64,000 nt of DNA from JBMNGG01 sp050949705 (GTDB lineage Bacteria > Bacillota > Thermosediminibacteria > Thermosediminibacterales > Tepidanaerobacteraceae), in NCBI GenBank assembly GCA_050949705.1, contig JBMNGG010000003.1, forward strand, positions 186,001 through 250,000. The letters are read 5' to 3'. The notes beneath the pieces are model-generated. The model worked only from the letters and a program-made list of their open reading frames with translations, was not told the origin of the DNA and ran no database searches. This document shows positions 1-8,118 of this stretch, one piece after another. Position 1 is the stretch's first letter. Each line of letters begins with the position of its first letter. A program made the position numbers and the translations under genes.

Positions 1-1643
1 AAAGTATAAATACTTCTCCCACAAATACCAGCACATCCCTACCATATTTTTACTCAACATATGATGATGAAAATGAAGCAGTTACAGATGAAAAACCCTC
101 GGTGGTTATTTTAGGTTCCGGTCCTATTAGGATAGGTCAAGGTATAGAATTCGACTACTGCTCTGTGCATTCAGTATGGGCTGCTCAGGAAGCAGGTTAT
201 AGGACTGTTATCATAAACAACAATCCGGAAACTGTAAGTACAGATTTTAATACAGCAGACCGCCTTTACTTTGAACCACTGTATTTTGAAGATGTTATGG
301 CTATCATTGGCAGGGAAAAACCCCTTGGAGTTATTGTGCAGTTCGGAGGACAAACTGCTATAAATCTAGCTGCTGCACTAGAAAGCCAGGGTGTTAAAAT
401 ACTAGGGACCCCAGTAAAATCCATAGATCTGGCAGAGGACCGAGAAAAATTCGATGACTTGCTAACAGAACTTTCCATTTCACGACCAAAAGCCAGTGCA
501 GCCCGGAGCACTGAGGAAGCCCTTGAAAAAGCCGGTGATATAGGGTTTCCCATGCTGGTAAGGCCTTCCTATGTACTTGGTGGAAGAGCAATGGAAATAG
601 TATATAACATGGAAGAACTGAAAAATTATATGGAATATGCTGTAGAAGCATCAAGTGAAAAGCCTGTGCTAATAGACAGATATATTGCCGGAACTGAAGT
701 GGAAGTTGATGCGGTAAGTGATGGTGAAGAAGTGCTTATTCCTGGCATAATGGAACATATTGAAAGGGCAGGAATACATTCCGGTGATAGTATTGCCGTA
801 TATCCCCACCAGACTTTAAGCTTAAAGGCAGTAGAAGGCATTGTAGATTATACGACACGGATAGCGCGAAAACTTTCTGTAAAGGGATTAATAAATATTC
901 AATTCGTAGTGGAAAAAGACAATGTATATATTATTGAGGTTAACCCACGTTCAAGTCGTACAGTGCCTTATATGAGCAAAATAACCCATATACCAATGGT
1001 AAATATCGCTACAAAAATTGCCCTTGGTCAAAAATTGAAAGACTTTGGATATAAAGGTGGCCTTTATGAAAAACCGAACTTTGTGGCTGTGAAAGCCCCA
1101 GTGTTTTCCTTTTCAAAGCTTCGTATGGTGGAGCCTTCCCTGGGGCCGGAAATGAAATCAACTGGTGAAGTCTTAGGTGTAGAAAGGACCTTTGAGAAAG
1201 CGCTTTACAAGGCTTTTACAGGTTCAGGCTTTACTATTCCCACATACGGTGCTATTCTTGCCACTGTAGCAGATAGAGACAAGGAAGATGCCATAAAATT
1301 ATTAAGGAAATTCTCCGAACTGGGCTTTGAAATATTTGCTACAAGTGGAACTGCTAAGGCACTGCAAGCCGCAGGAATACATGCCCAAACAGTAAATAAA
1401 GTTGAAGAAGGTTCACCAAATATTATCGACCTTTTAAAAGAAAACAAGGTAGATATGGTAATAAATACCCTTACCCGAGGTAAAGCGCCGGAGAGGGATG
1501 GTTTCAAGATACGTCGTGAAGCGGCAGAAGATGGAATTCCTTGTATTACTTCCCTAGACACTGCCCGGGCCCTTTACAAAGTAATAGAAGCCACCTCCAT
1601 CAGGTGCTGGGAAGCCTCTGGAAGCAAAACACCGCCATCCTAA
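1..1643 (+). CDS. carB: carbamoyl-phosphate synthase large subunit, C-terminal half (partial)
   Basis: Second half of the large subunit that makes carbamoyl phosphate for pyrimidine and arginine synthesis. The open frame runs in from the window edge at base 3. Visible are the second ATP-grasp half beginning with GSGPIRIGQG, the VRPSYVLGGRAMEIVY and EVNPRSSRTVP motifs, and the C-terminal MGS-like allosteric domain ending near TSLDTARAL. Two oddities: the first ~12 codons read NTSPTNTST where the family has the conserved DTCAAEF, and the last ~15 residues (from about EATSIR) run into an intergenic repeat, so the natural C-terminus may have been replaced. It heads the pyrK-pyrD-pyrF-pyrE run. 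Identity is firm. Confidence 0.95.
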   Translation, partial: SINTSPTNTSTSLPYFYSTYDDENEAVTDEKPSVVILGSGPIRIGQGIEFDYCSVHSVWAAQEAGYRTVIINNNPETVSTDFNTADRLYFEPLYFEDVMAIIGREKPLGVIVQFGGQTAINLAAALESQGVKILGTPVKSIDLAEDREKFDDLLTELSISRPKASAARSTEEALEKAGDIGFPMLVRPSYVLGGRAMEIVYNMEELKNYMEYAVEASSEKPVLIDRYIAGTEVEVDAVSDGEEVLIPGIMEHIERAGIHSGDSIAVYPHQTLSLKAVEGIVDYTTRIARKLSVKGLINIQFVVEKDNVYIIEVNPRSSRTVPYMSKITHIPMVNIATKIALGQKLKDFGYKGGLYEKPNFVAVKAPVFSFSKLRMVEPSLGPEMKSTGEVLGVERTFEKALYKAFTGSGFTIPTYGAILATVADRDKEDAIKLLRKFSELGFEIFATSGTAKALQAAGIHAQTVNKVEEGSPNIIDLLKENKVDMVINTLTRGKAPERDGFKIRREAAEDGIPCITSLDTARALYKVIEATSIRCWEASGSKTPPS

Positions 1644-1762
1644 GCGATAGCGAAGGATCTTATACTAGCTGCGCAGCACATAAGATTCTTCATTTGACTT
1701 CGTTTCATTCAGCATGACAAGGACCCAGTCATTCTGAGCGAAGCGAAGAATCTTTGGAATAT
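1629..1762. repeat. dispersed repeat family D (two partial copies) at the end of carB
   Basis: AT-rich spacer with two imperfect copies, in mixed orientation, of a repeat built on CATCCTGAGCGAAGCGAAGGATC (seen here as CATCCTAAGCGATAGCGAAG and as CATTCTGAGCGAAGCGAAGA). Related copies lie near 44.37 and 47.03 kb. The carB stop codon lies inside the first copy. Confidence 0.6.
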
Positions 1763-1815
1763 CCTTTACTTTGCCTAAGATAATAAGTATGAAAAATAGG
1801 AAAGGGGGCTGTCTT

Positions 1816-2616
1816 TTGAGCTCTCCCATTGTTTCTTTAGCCAAGATTACAAGAAATACTGAGATATCACCGGATATATATGAGATGGAGCTACAAGCAC
1901 CGGAAATCACTGAAAAAGCAAATCCGGGGCAATTCCTGCACATTCGTTGTTCAGATACAGTATCTCCACTACTGCGCAGACCGATAAGTATAGCCTACGC
2001 AGACCATAAAATAGGCAAGATGGGGATAATCTATCGGGTAGTAGGTCGAGGAACACAGCTTCTATGTCAAAAAGATCCTGGCAGTAGATTGGACATATTA
2101 GGTCCTCTTGGGAAAGGATTTCCCATGCCTGATAAAGATAAAACCCCTATTATAATAGGTGGGGGTATAGGAGTCGCCCCCTTATTATTCCTTGCCCAAA
2201 AAATTGCACAAAATAAGACGAGGAAAGATTCACTTATAGCCTTGTTGGGATTTCCAACAAAGCAGGAGACCTTTGGCTTGGAATTTCTAGAGAATATGGG
2301 TCTAAAAGTGCTTATAGCCACAGATGACGGAACCTTGGGCCATAAAGGATATCCCACAGACCTCTTAAATGATTATCTGGAAAAATGCAATAAGTCAAAA
2401 ACCATTATCTATGGATGTGGTCCAAAACCCCTGCTTTCCAAAATAAAAACTGTTGCAGCTCGAAATAATATTTCGGCATATCTTTCATTGGAAGAACGTA
2501 TGGCCTGTGGTGTAGGAGCCTGCTTGGGATGCTCAGTAAAATCATCCCAAGATGGATATAAAAAAGTTTGCGAAGACGGTCCGGTATTTGAAGCCGGTGA
2601 AGTCGAACTGGATTAA
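1816..2616 (+). CDS. pyrK: dihydroorotate dehydrogenase electron-transfer subunit
   Basis: FAD and [2Fe-2S] subunit that passes electrons from the class 1B dihydroorotate dehydrogenase to NAD. N-terminal ferredoxin-reductase FAD domain with RRPISIA, NAD-binding loop GGGIGVAPLLFLAQK, and a C-terminal cluster motif C-x4-C-x2-C-x12-C (ACGVGACLGCS then VCEDGP). The start chosen is TTG at 1816, which sits 8 bases after an AAAGGGGG ribosome binding site and gives 266 aa. An upstream in-frame ATG at 1771 would add 15 residues from the repeat-bearing spacer and has no better ribosome site. It is followed 12 bases later by its partner pyrD. Confidence 0.93.
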   Translation: MSSPIVSLAKITRNTEISPDIYEMELQAPEITEKANPGQFLHIRCSDTVSPLLRRPISIAYADHKIGKMGIIYRVVGRGTQLLCQKDPGSRLDILGPLGKGFPMPDKDKTPIIIGGGIGVAPLLFLAQKIAQNKTRKDSLIALLGFPTKQETFGLEFLENMGLKVLIATDDGTLGHKGYPTDLLNDYLEKCNKSKTIIYGCGPKPLLSKIKTVAARNNISAYLSLEERMACGVGACLGCSVKSSQDGYKKVCEDGPVFEAGEVELD

Positions 2617-2628
2617 AGGAGGGGTATT

Positions 2629-3558
2629 ATGGACGTTGAAATGAATACTAGTGTTAATATTGCAGGTATAGTCATGAAGAATCCGGTTATGGTAGCTTCT
2701 GGGACATTTGGTTTTGGTGAGGAGTATAATCAATTTTATGTTATAAACAAACTAGGTGCCATTGTAACAAAGGGCCTCACACTAATGCCAAAAGACGGTA
2801 ACCCCCCACCCCGAATCCATGAAACACCGGCCGGAATGTTAAATTCTGTGGGTCTTGAAAATCCAGGAATAGAAAAGTTCATCCAACAAGAATGGCCACA
2901 TCTTTCAGAACTAACCATCCCAGTAATCGCAAATATAGATGGTGACACAGTAGAAGATTATCATAAAATAGCAAAGGAACTTTCAACACTTGATAATATA
3001 GCGGCTTTGGAAGTTAACATATCTTGTCCAAATGTGGAAAAAGGTGGATTAGCCTTTGGCCAGGAGCCGGAAAGCGCTTATGAAGTCATAAAAGCAGTTA
3101 GAGAAGCTACGAAGCTTCCAATTATCGCAAAACTTTCCCCAAATGTTACACACATACAAACCATAGCGAAAGCTGTAGTATCGGCAGGTGCTGATGCAAT
3201 ATCCCTCATAAATACCCTTTTGGGTATGGCTATTGATATCCACAATCATAGACCGGTATTTAAACGCACATTTGCCGGTCTTTCGGGACCTGCCGTAAAA
3301 CCGGTGGCCCTTCGTATGGTCTGGGAAGTCTATGAAGCGGTAGATGTACCTATCATAGGCATGGGCGGTATCACCACCTGGCAGGATGCCATCGAGTTCA
3401 TGTTAGCTGGTGCAACAGCAGTAGCAGTAGGCACTGCCAACTTCATCGATCCACTGACACCTATCAAAGTCATAGATGGGATAAAAACATATTTAGACAT
3501 TAAACAGTGCAATATCCAAGACCTGATAGGTGCTGCCCACAGCGGAATCACTTATTAA
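2629..3558 (+). CDS. pyrD: dihydroorotate dehydrogenase, class 1B catalytic subunit
   Basis: FMN enzyme oxidising dihydroorotate to orotate, working with PyrK. TIM-barrel of 309 aa. The N-terminus VASGTFGFGEEY is typical of the 1B class; the active-site cysteine lies in VNISCPNVEKGG; the FMN phosphate loop is near GMGGI (VPIIGMGGITTWQDA). ATG start with GGAGG seven bases upstream. It is tightly packed between pyrK and pyrF, so the three are probably co-transcribed. Confidence 0.95.
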   Translation: MDVEMNTSVNIAGIVMKNPVMVASGTFGFGEEYNQFYVINKLGAIVTKGLTLMPKDGNPPPRIHETPAGMLNSVGLENPGIEKFIQQEWPHLSELTIPVIANIDGDTVEDYHKIAKELSTLDNIAALEVNISCPNVEKGGLAFGQEPESAYEVIKAVREATKLPIIAKLSPNVTHIQTIAKAVVSAGADAISLINTLLGMAIDIHNHRPVFKRTFAGLSGPAVKPVALRMVWEVYEAVDVPIIGMGGITTWQDAIEFMLAGATAVAVGTANFIDPLTPIKVIDGIKTYLDIKQCNIQDLIGAAHSGITY

Positions 3559-3583
3559 AAACACACTTTGAAAGGAGTATACC

Positions 3584-4291
3584 ATGTCATACGACTTAGA
3601 AAAAGTAATTGTCGCTTTGGATACCTCAGAGGAAGAAACAGCCTTAAATCTAGTTAAGCTCTTAAAAAATAAGATATCTACTTTTAAAGTAGGATTAGAG
3701 CTTTTTTGTTCACAGGGTCCAAGTATCGTTAAAAAAATTACTAATGAAGGGTGCAAGGTTTTTCTTGACCTTAAGTTTCACGATATCCCAAATACAGTAG
3801 CAGGTGCAGCCAGAGCAGCAACGAAAACTGGAGCATATATGTTTAATGTCCATGCTTCAGGGGGCAGAGAAATGATGGAAAAGGCAAGAGAAGCGGCAAA
3901 TCAGATAGATTCGGATACAAAACCTATCATACTAGGAGTAACTGTTCTGACAAGTATTGACCAGAAAGACTTGATAGATATAAACATAACAGAATCTCCA
4001 ATCAACCAGGTGATTACACTGGCAAAGCTTACGAAAGAATCAGGTCTTGATGGAGTGGTGGCATCACCTAAAGAAATATCTGCAATACGAAAAGCTACAG
4101 GTGAGGACTTTCTTATAGTTACACCAGGTGTGAGACCGAATTGGGCTACTAAAGGAGACCAAAAACGTGTCATGACACCTGCAGAGGCCCTTGATGTTGG
4201 TGCTAGTTACATTGTAGTAGGGCGTCCAGTCACAGCTGCCCGCGACCCAGTCGAGGCTTTGGACAAACTTTTCGAAACTACATATGACTAA
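3584..4291 (+). CDS. pyrF: orotidine 5'-phosphate decarboxylase
   Basis: Final step to UMP. 235 aa, the usual length for the bacterial type. The catalytic Asp-Lys-Asp array is visible as FLDLKFHDIPNTV, and the phosphate loop near the C-terminus as GASYIVVGRPVTAA. ATG preceded by AAAGGAG. 25 bases after pyrD; separated from pyrE by a spacer holding a tandem REP-like repeat. Confidence 0.95.
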   Translation: MSYDLEKVIVALDTSEEETALNLVKLLKNKISTFKVGLELFCSQGPSIVKKITNEGCKVFLDLKFHDIPNTVAGAARAATKTGAYMFNVHASGGREMMEKAREAANQIDSDTKPIILGVTVLTSIDQKDLIDINITESPINQVITLAKLTKESGLDGVVASPKEISAIRKATGEDFLIVTPGVRPNWATKGDQKRVMTPAEALDVGASYIVVGRPVTAARDPVEALDKLFETTYD

Positions 4292-4358
4292 TGTAGGTAA
4301 AATGAAAGATTGCGCCGCAACTGAGATGTGGGCCATAGGTCATTTCCTATTTACAAAT

Positions 4359-4444
4359 ATTCATAAGTAAGTGAATAAAAAAGAACCGTCCCCAAATATT
4401 TATTCATAAGTGAGTGAATAAAAAAGAACCGTCCCCAAATATTC
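4359..4444 (-). repeat. tandem pair of 43-bp REP-like repeats (family A)
   Basis: Two nearly identical 43-base units in tandem (about 4359-4401 and 4402-4444) in the pyrF-pyrE spacer. Each carries GAACCGTCCCCAAATATT preceded by GTGAATAAAAAA, i.e. the complement of the GGGGACGGTTC core. Single copies of the same family are at about 28.22, 36.07, 41.17 and 41.22 kb. The ends TGAATA and TATTCA are inverted repeats. Confidence 0.8.
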
Positions 4445-4476
4445 AAAATTAACCTTATGGGAAAGGATGATACTTG

Positions 4477-5046
4477 ATGACACGAGAAGAAGTGATAAAA
4501 CTTTTTTCAGAAACTGGGGTTTTACAGAAGGGACATTTTCAATTGACCTCAGGCAGGCATAGTGACAAATACTTACAGTGCGCCCAGCTATTACAACACC
4601 CTGACGCCACCCAGAAGGCATGTAAAGAGTTGGCAAAGCATTTTAAAGATATGAATATAGAAACAGTAATAGGGCCTGCTATGGGAGGAATAATAATCTC
4701 CTATGAAATGGGAAGACAATTAAACTGCCGGAGTATTTTTGCCGAGCGCGAAAACGGGAAAATGACTCTACGTCGTGGATTTACCATAAAACCAGGTGAG
4801 AAGGTATTAGTAGTAGAAGATGTGGTGACAACAGGCGGTTCAGTGAAAGAGGTTATATCACTAATAAAAGAGCTGGGCGGTGACGTAGTTGGTGTAGCCG
4901 TATTGGTTGACCGCAGTGGTGGCAAAGTGGATTTTGGTGTTTCAGCTAAGTACTTGTTGGATTTACAAGTAGAATCTTATTTGCCTAAAGAGTGTCCTTT
5001 GTGTAAGGAAGGTTTACCCATGACTAAACCAGGCAGCCGGAAATAA
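4477..5046 (+). CDS. pyrE: orotate phosphoribosyltransferase
   Basis: Joins orotate to PRPP to give OMP. 189 aa from ATG 4477 (GAAAGGA nine bases upstream); a TTG one codon earlier is possible. The PRPP loop is VLVVEDVVTTGGS, and HSDKYLQCAQLL marks the N-terminal orotate region. The C-terminal CPLCKEGLPMTKPGSRK tail is characteristic of the Firmicutes/archaeal-type enzyme. Last gene of the pyr run visible here. Confidence 0.94.
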   Translation: MTREEVIKLFSETGVLQKGHFQLTSGRHSDKYLQCAQLLQHPDATQKACKELAKHFKDMNIETVIGPAMGGIIISYEMGRQLNCRSIFAERENGKMTLRRGFTIKPGEKVLVVEDVVTTGGSVKEVISLIKELGGDVVGVAVLVDRSGGKVDFGVSAKYLLDLQVESYLPKECPLCKEGLPMTKPGSRK

Positions 5047-5122
5047 ATGATTTAAAATATTACAAGTACCCCATTTCCCCTCTTTGCATAATATAAAGTG
5101 AAGCATAAGGAGGGGGTTTTTT

Positions 5123-5473
5123 ATGAATTGGGCATGGCTCAATTTTATAGTAAAAGTAATAACTAATGAGGCAGTTTTAGAACCTTTGATCGCAGTTCTT
5201 CTCGGTTATGGTGTTAATGTATATGCCAAAAACCGGCGTTTTAGAATAATCATGGATATAACGGCGGATTTAGTAGATTATATTGAAGAAAATTATAAAG
5301 AATGGGGTATAAAAGGCAGCGAAAAAATGGATAAGTTTTTAGACCTTTTCGTTAAAGAATATAAAAAGCAGATGGGCAGAAAACCAAAAGATATTGATAT
5401 GGAAACTGCTCGTATCCGAGCTGAAGCAATAGTCCAAAGAGCCAGAAGGGCAACAGTTGGTAAAAATCGATAA
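5123..5473 (+). CDS. small holin-like membrane protein
   Basis: 116 aa with one N-terminal hydrophobic segment (about residues 18-34, VLEPLIAVLLGYGVNVY) followed by a charged helical tail rich in Lys/Arg/Glu. Topology and tail resemble phage holins of the LLH type, which are also found as lone chromosomal genes. Strong AAGGAGGGGG ribosome binding site. No other phage gene is nearby, so a lysis role is not implied. Family assignment is tentative. Confidence 0.6.
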   Translation: MNWAWLNFIVKVITNEAVLEPLIAVLLGYGVNVYAKNRRFRIIMDITADLVDYIEENYKEWGIKGSEKMDKFLDLFVKEYKKQMGRKPKDIDMETARIRAEAIVQRARRATVGKNR

Positions 5474-5550
5474 TTAGTTGCAATTAGAATATCAGAGTGA
5501 TAGAATCTACTTACAAAATAGCATAAGATTTCTTTCAGTAGGAGGATCAA

Positions 5551-7257
5551 ATGAAAGATATTAAGACACAAGTCCAGAAGCATTTAAAGGACCTTATAAT
5601 CACTGCATTAAATAAAGCCATCAAGGATAATATTATACAAATCAATAACATACCAGAATTTTATATAGAAGTGCCTCAAGACAAAGGACATGGCGATTTT
5701 GCAGCTAATATTGCCATGATATTAGCTCGAGAAGCCAAAATGCCGCCTAGAAAAATTGGTGAGATAATTGCAGAAAGAATCGATACAAAGGCTTCCTTTG
5801 TCAATAAAGTAGAAGTGGCAGGTCCAGGGTTTATCAATTTTTATCTTAAACCAACATGGGCTAATAATGTGATTTTTTCTATATTACAAAGTGGCGAAGA
5901 TTATGGTCGTTTAGATATTTATAAGAGTAAAAAAGTTCAGGTAGAATTTGTAAGTGCAAATCCCACTGGGCCTATGCATATGGGCAATGCCCGAGGAGGA
6001 GCTTTGGGAGATGCTTTGTCTTCTGTTTTAGAAATGGCAGGATATGATGTTACCAGAGAATTCTACATAAATGACGCAGGAAACCAAATAGAAAATTTTG
6101 GTCTTTCTCTGGAAGCACGTTATCTTGAACTGTTAGGTGAAAAGGGAGAGATACCTGAAGGCGGTTATCACGGAGAAGATGTAAAGGAACATATGAAAAA
6201 CCTTATTGAACAAGAAGGTGAAAAGTATTTACACATGGACTCTCAAAGCCGCCGAGCCTATTTTATACAATATGCTTTAAAGAAAAATATTGAGCGCATG
6301 AAAGAAGATTTAGCTAGCTTTGGAGTAGATTTTGATATATGGTTTTCGGAACAGACCCTACATGATGATGGAAAAGTCGATGAAGTCATAAAACTTCTGA
6401 CAGATGGTGGCTATACTTATGAAAAAGATGGTGCCTTGTGGTTTAAAGCCTCAGATTTTGGGGCTGCAAAAGATGAAGTTTTAATCCGCTCAAATGGATT
6501 GCCCACATATTTTGCATCAGATATAGCATATCATAAGAATAAATTTGACAGAGGCTTTGATTTGGTTATAGATATATGGGGAGCCGACCATCATGGTCAT
6601 ATTCCTCGCATGAAGGGAGCTATGAAAGCTATTGGATATGACCCGGACAAGCTTGTAATAATAATAATGCAGCTTGTAAGACTTTATCGCAATGGAGAAA
6701 TAGCTAGGATGTCTAAGCGCAGCGGTCGGGCAGTGACATTGGCTGATATTGTAGACGAGGTAGGAAAAGATGCTGCAAGGTTTTTCTTTAACTTAAGGGG
6801 TGCCGATACCCATTTGGACTTTGACCTTGACCTTGCTATAAAACAATCTGATGATAATCCAGTATATTACGTTCAATATGCTCATGCACGTATTTGCAGC
6901 ATTTTAAGACAGGCACAAGAACAGGGTGTGGAGCTCCCTGATATTAATGATTTTACATCAGAGAATATGGATAAGTATGGGGATTTACTTACGGAAGAAG
7001 CAGAATTGGATCTCATAAAAAAATTGGCTGATTTTCCAAGTGAAATAAAGATTTCAGCAGACAACCTTGCACCATATAGAATTACGGTATACTCACAGGA
7101 ACTAGCATCAATGTTTCATTCCTTTTATAATAAATGCAGGGTTTTAACAGATGACCAAGACATGACTTCAGTAAGGCTTTTATTAGTAATGGCTGTTAAA
7201 CAAGTTTTGAAAAATGCACTGTCGATTTTAGGTATATCTGCACCTGAACGTATGTAA
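5551..7257 (+). CDS. argS: arginyl-tRNA synthetase
   Basis: Class I aminoacyl-tRNA synthetase, 568 aa. The HIGH-like signature is PTGPMHMGNARGGALGD, the KMSK-like loop is ARMSKRSGRAV, the N-terminal Add-1 domain covers about residues 1-100 (GHGDFAANIAMILA), and the C-terminal DALR anticodon-binding domain ends NALSILGISAPERM. AGGAGGATCAA ribosome site. Intact throughout. Confidence 0.96.
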   Translation: MKDIKTQVQKHLKDLIITALNKAIKDNIIQINNIPEFYIEVPQDKGHGDFAANIAMILAREAKMPPRKIGEIIAERIDTKASFVNKVEVAGPGFINFYLKPTWANNVIFSILQSGEDYGRLDIYKSKKVQVEFVSANPTGPMHMGNARGGALGDALSSVLEMAGYDVTREFYINDAGNQIENFGLSLEARYLELLGEKGEIPEGGYHGEDVKEHMKNLIEQEGEKYLHMDSQSRRAYFIQYALKKNIERMKEDLASFGVDFDIWFSEQTLHDDGKVDEVIKLLTDGGYTYEKDGALWFKASDFGAAKDEVLIRSNGLPTYFASDIAYHKNKFDRGFDLVIDIWGADHHGHIPRMKGAMKAIGYDPDKLVIIIMQLVRLYRNGEIARMSKRSGRAVTLADIVDEVGKDAARFFFNLRGADTHLDFDLDLAIKQSDDNPVYYVQYAHARICSILRQAQEQGVELPDINDFTSENMDKYGDLLTEEAELDLIKKLADFPSEIKISADNLAPYRITVYSQELASMFHSFYNKCRVLTDDQDMTSVRLLLVMAVKQVLKNALSILGISAPERM

Positions 7258-7431
7258 TGGTGTTACAGATATATACATTATTGGGAATGTATAAAAAATA
7301 AGTATAAAGAAGGAATTTAGTAATTTGCCAAGAATATATTATAGTCAGGATGTTATTCTAAAAAAATAGAAAATAAAATAAAAGACTATAAAAAGAATTT
7401 GAACCTTGAGAGAAAGGGAGGTTTTCCAGTC

Positions 7432-8070
7432 GTGAAGATTCGGTGGTTTGGCCATGCTTGCTTTCTTTTGGAATCGCAAGATGGAACCAAAATAGTTACC
7501 GACCCCTTTGACGGTAGTGTAGGCTATAAGATACCAATGGTTGAAGCTGATATAGTAACAGTGAGTCATGACCATTATGATCATAATTATGTTGAAGGAG
7601 TTCAGGGTGATCCGGAGATTATGAAATCCCCGGGCGATTATACTATAGGCGGTATAAGTATAAAAGGTATACCAACTTTTCATGATGAAGTGAAAGGATC
7701 AAAACGTGGGGCGAACATAATTTTTGTTTTTGAAATCGATGGTATAAGGATCTGCCATATGGGTGATCTAGGACACTTACTTTCAAAAACGCAGTTAGAA
7801 GAAATTGGTGATGTAGATATACTTATGATTCCGGTAGGCGGAACTTTTACCCTTGATGCGGAAGGTGCTAAAGCAGTGCTAGAGCAATTTTCACCAAAAA
7901 TAATTATCCCCATGCACTTTAAAACACCTGACATCAGTCTGCCTATTGATCCAGTGGATAATTTCCTGGAAATCATGGAAAAGGGAGAACATCTTGACAC
8001 AAATACTATAGAAGTGGCCCCTGCAGACTTTACAGAAGACAACCGTATAGTTGTTTTACAATATGAATAA
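7432..8070 (+). CDS. metal-dependent hydrolase, UPF0173 (metallo-beta-lactamase fold)
   Basis: 212 aa from GTG 7432, chosen because AAAGGGAGG lies ten bases upstream; an earlier in-frame start at 7399 lacks one. The zinc-ligand motif SHDHYDHNY, then HDEVKGSKRGAN and CHMGDLGH, and IIPMHFKTP near the C-terminus match the UPF0173 family. The physiological substrate is unknown for the family. Followed by a hairpin terminator shared with the convergent chemoreceptor gene. Confidence 0.85.
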   Translation: MKIRWFGHACFLLESQDGTKIVTDPFDGSVGYKIPMVEADIVTVSHDHYDHNYVEGVQGDPEIMKSPGDYTIGGISIKGIPTFHDEVKGSKRGANIIFVFEIDGIRICHMGDLGHLLSKTQLEEIGDVDILMIPVGGTFTLDAEGAKAVLEQFSPKIIIPMHFKTPDISLPIDPVDNFLEIMEKGEHLDTNTIEVAPADFTEDNRIVVLQYE

Positions 8071-8085
8071 TAGAGTAAATAAATC

Positions 8086-8114
8086 AGCAGCAGAAAGAAT
8101 TCTGCTGCTTTTTT
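8086..8114. terminator. bidirectional terminator between UPF0173 and the chemoreceptor
   Basis: Perfect 10-bp stem AGCAGCAGAA/TTCTGCTGCT followed by T6 on the plus strand, in the gap between two convergent genes. Confidence 0.8.
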
Positions 8115-8118
8115 CATT

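Noticed and set aside
1665..1943. Minus-strand ORF containing ILRFAQNDW-like text
   Set aside because: Translation of the dispersed repeat plus antisense of pyrK; typical repeat artefact.
5123..5473. Holin-like gene as a sign of prophage
   Set aside because: No other phage genes in the neighbourhood; lone LLH-like genes occur on chromosomes.
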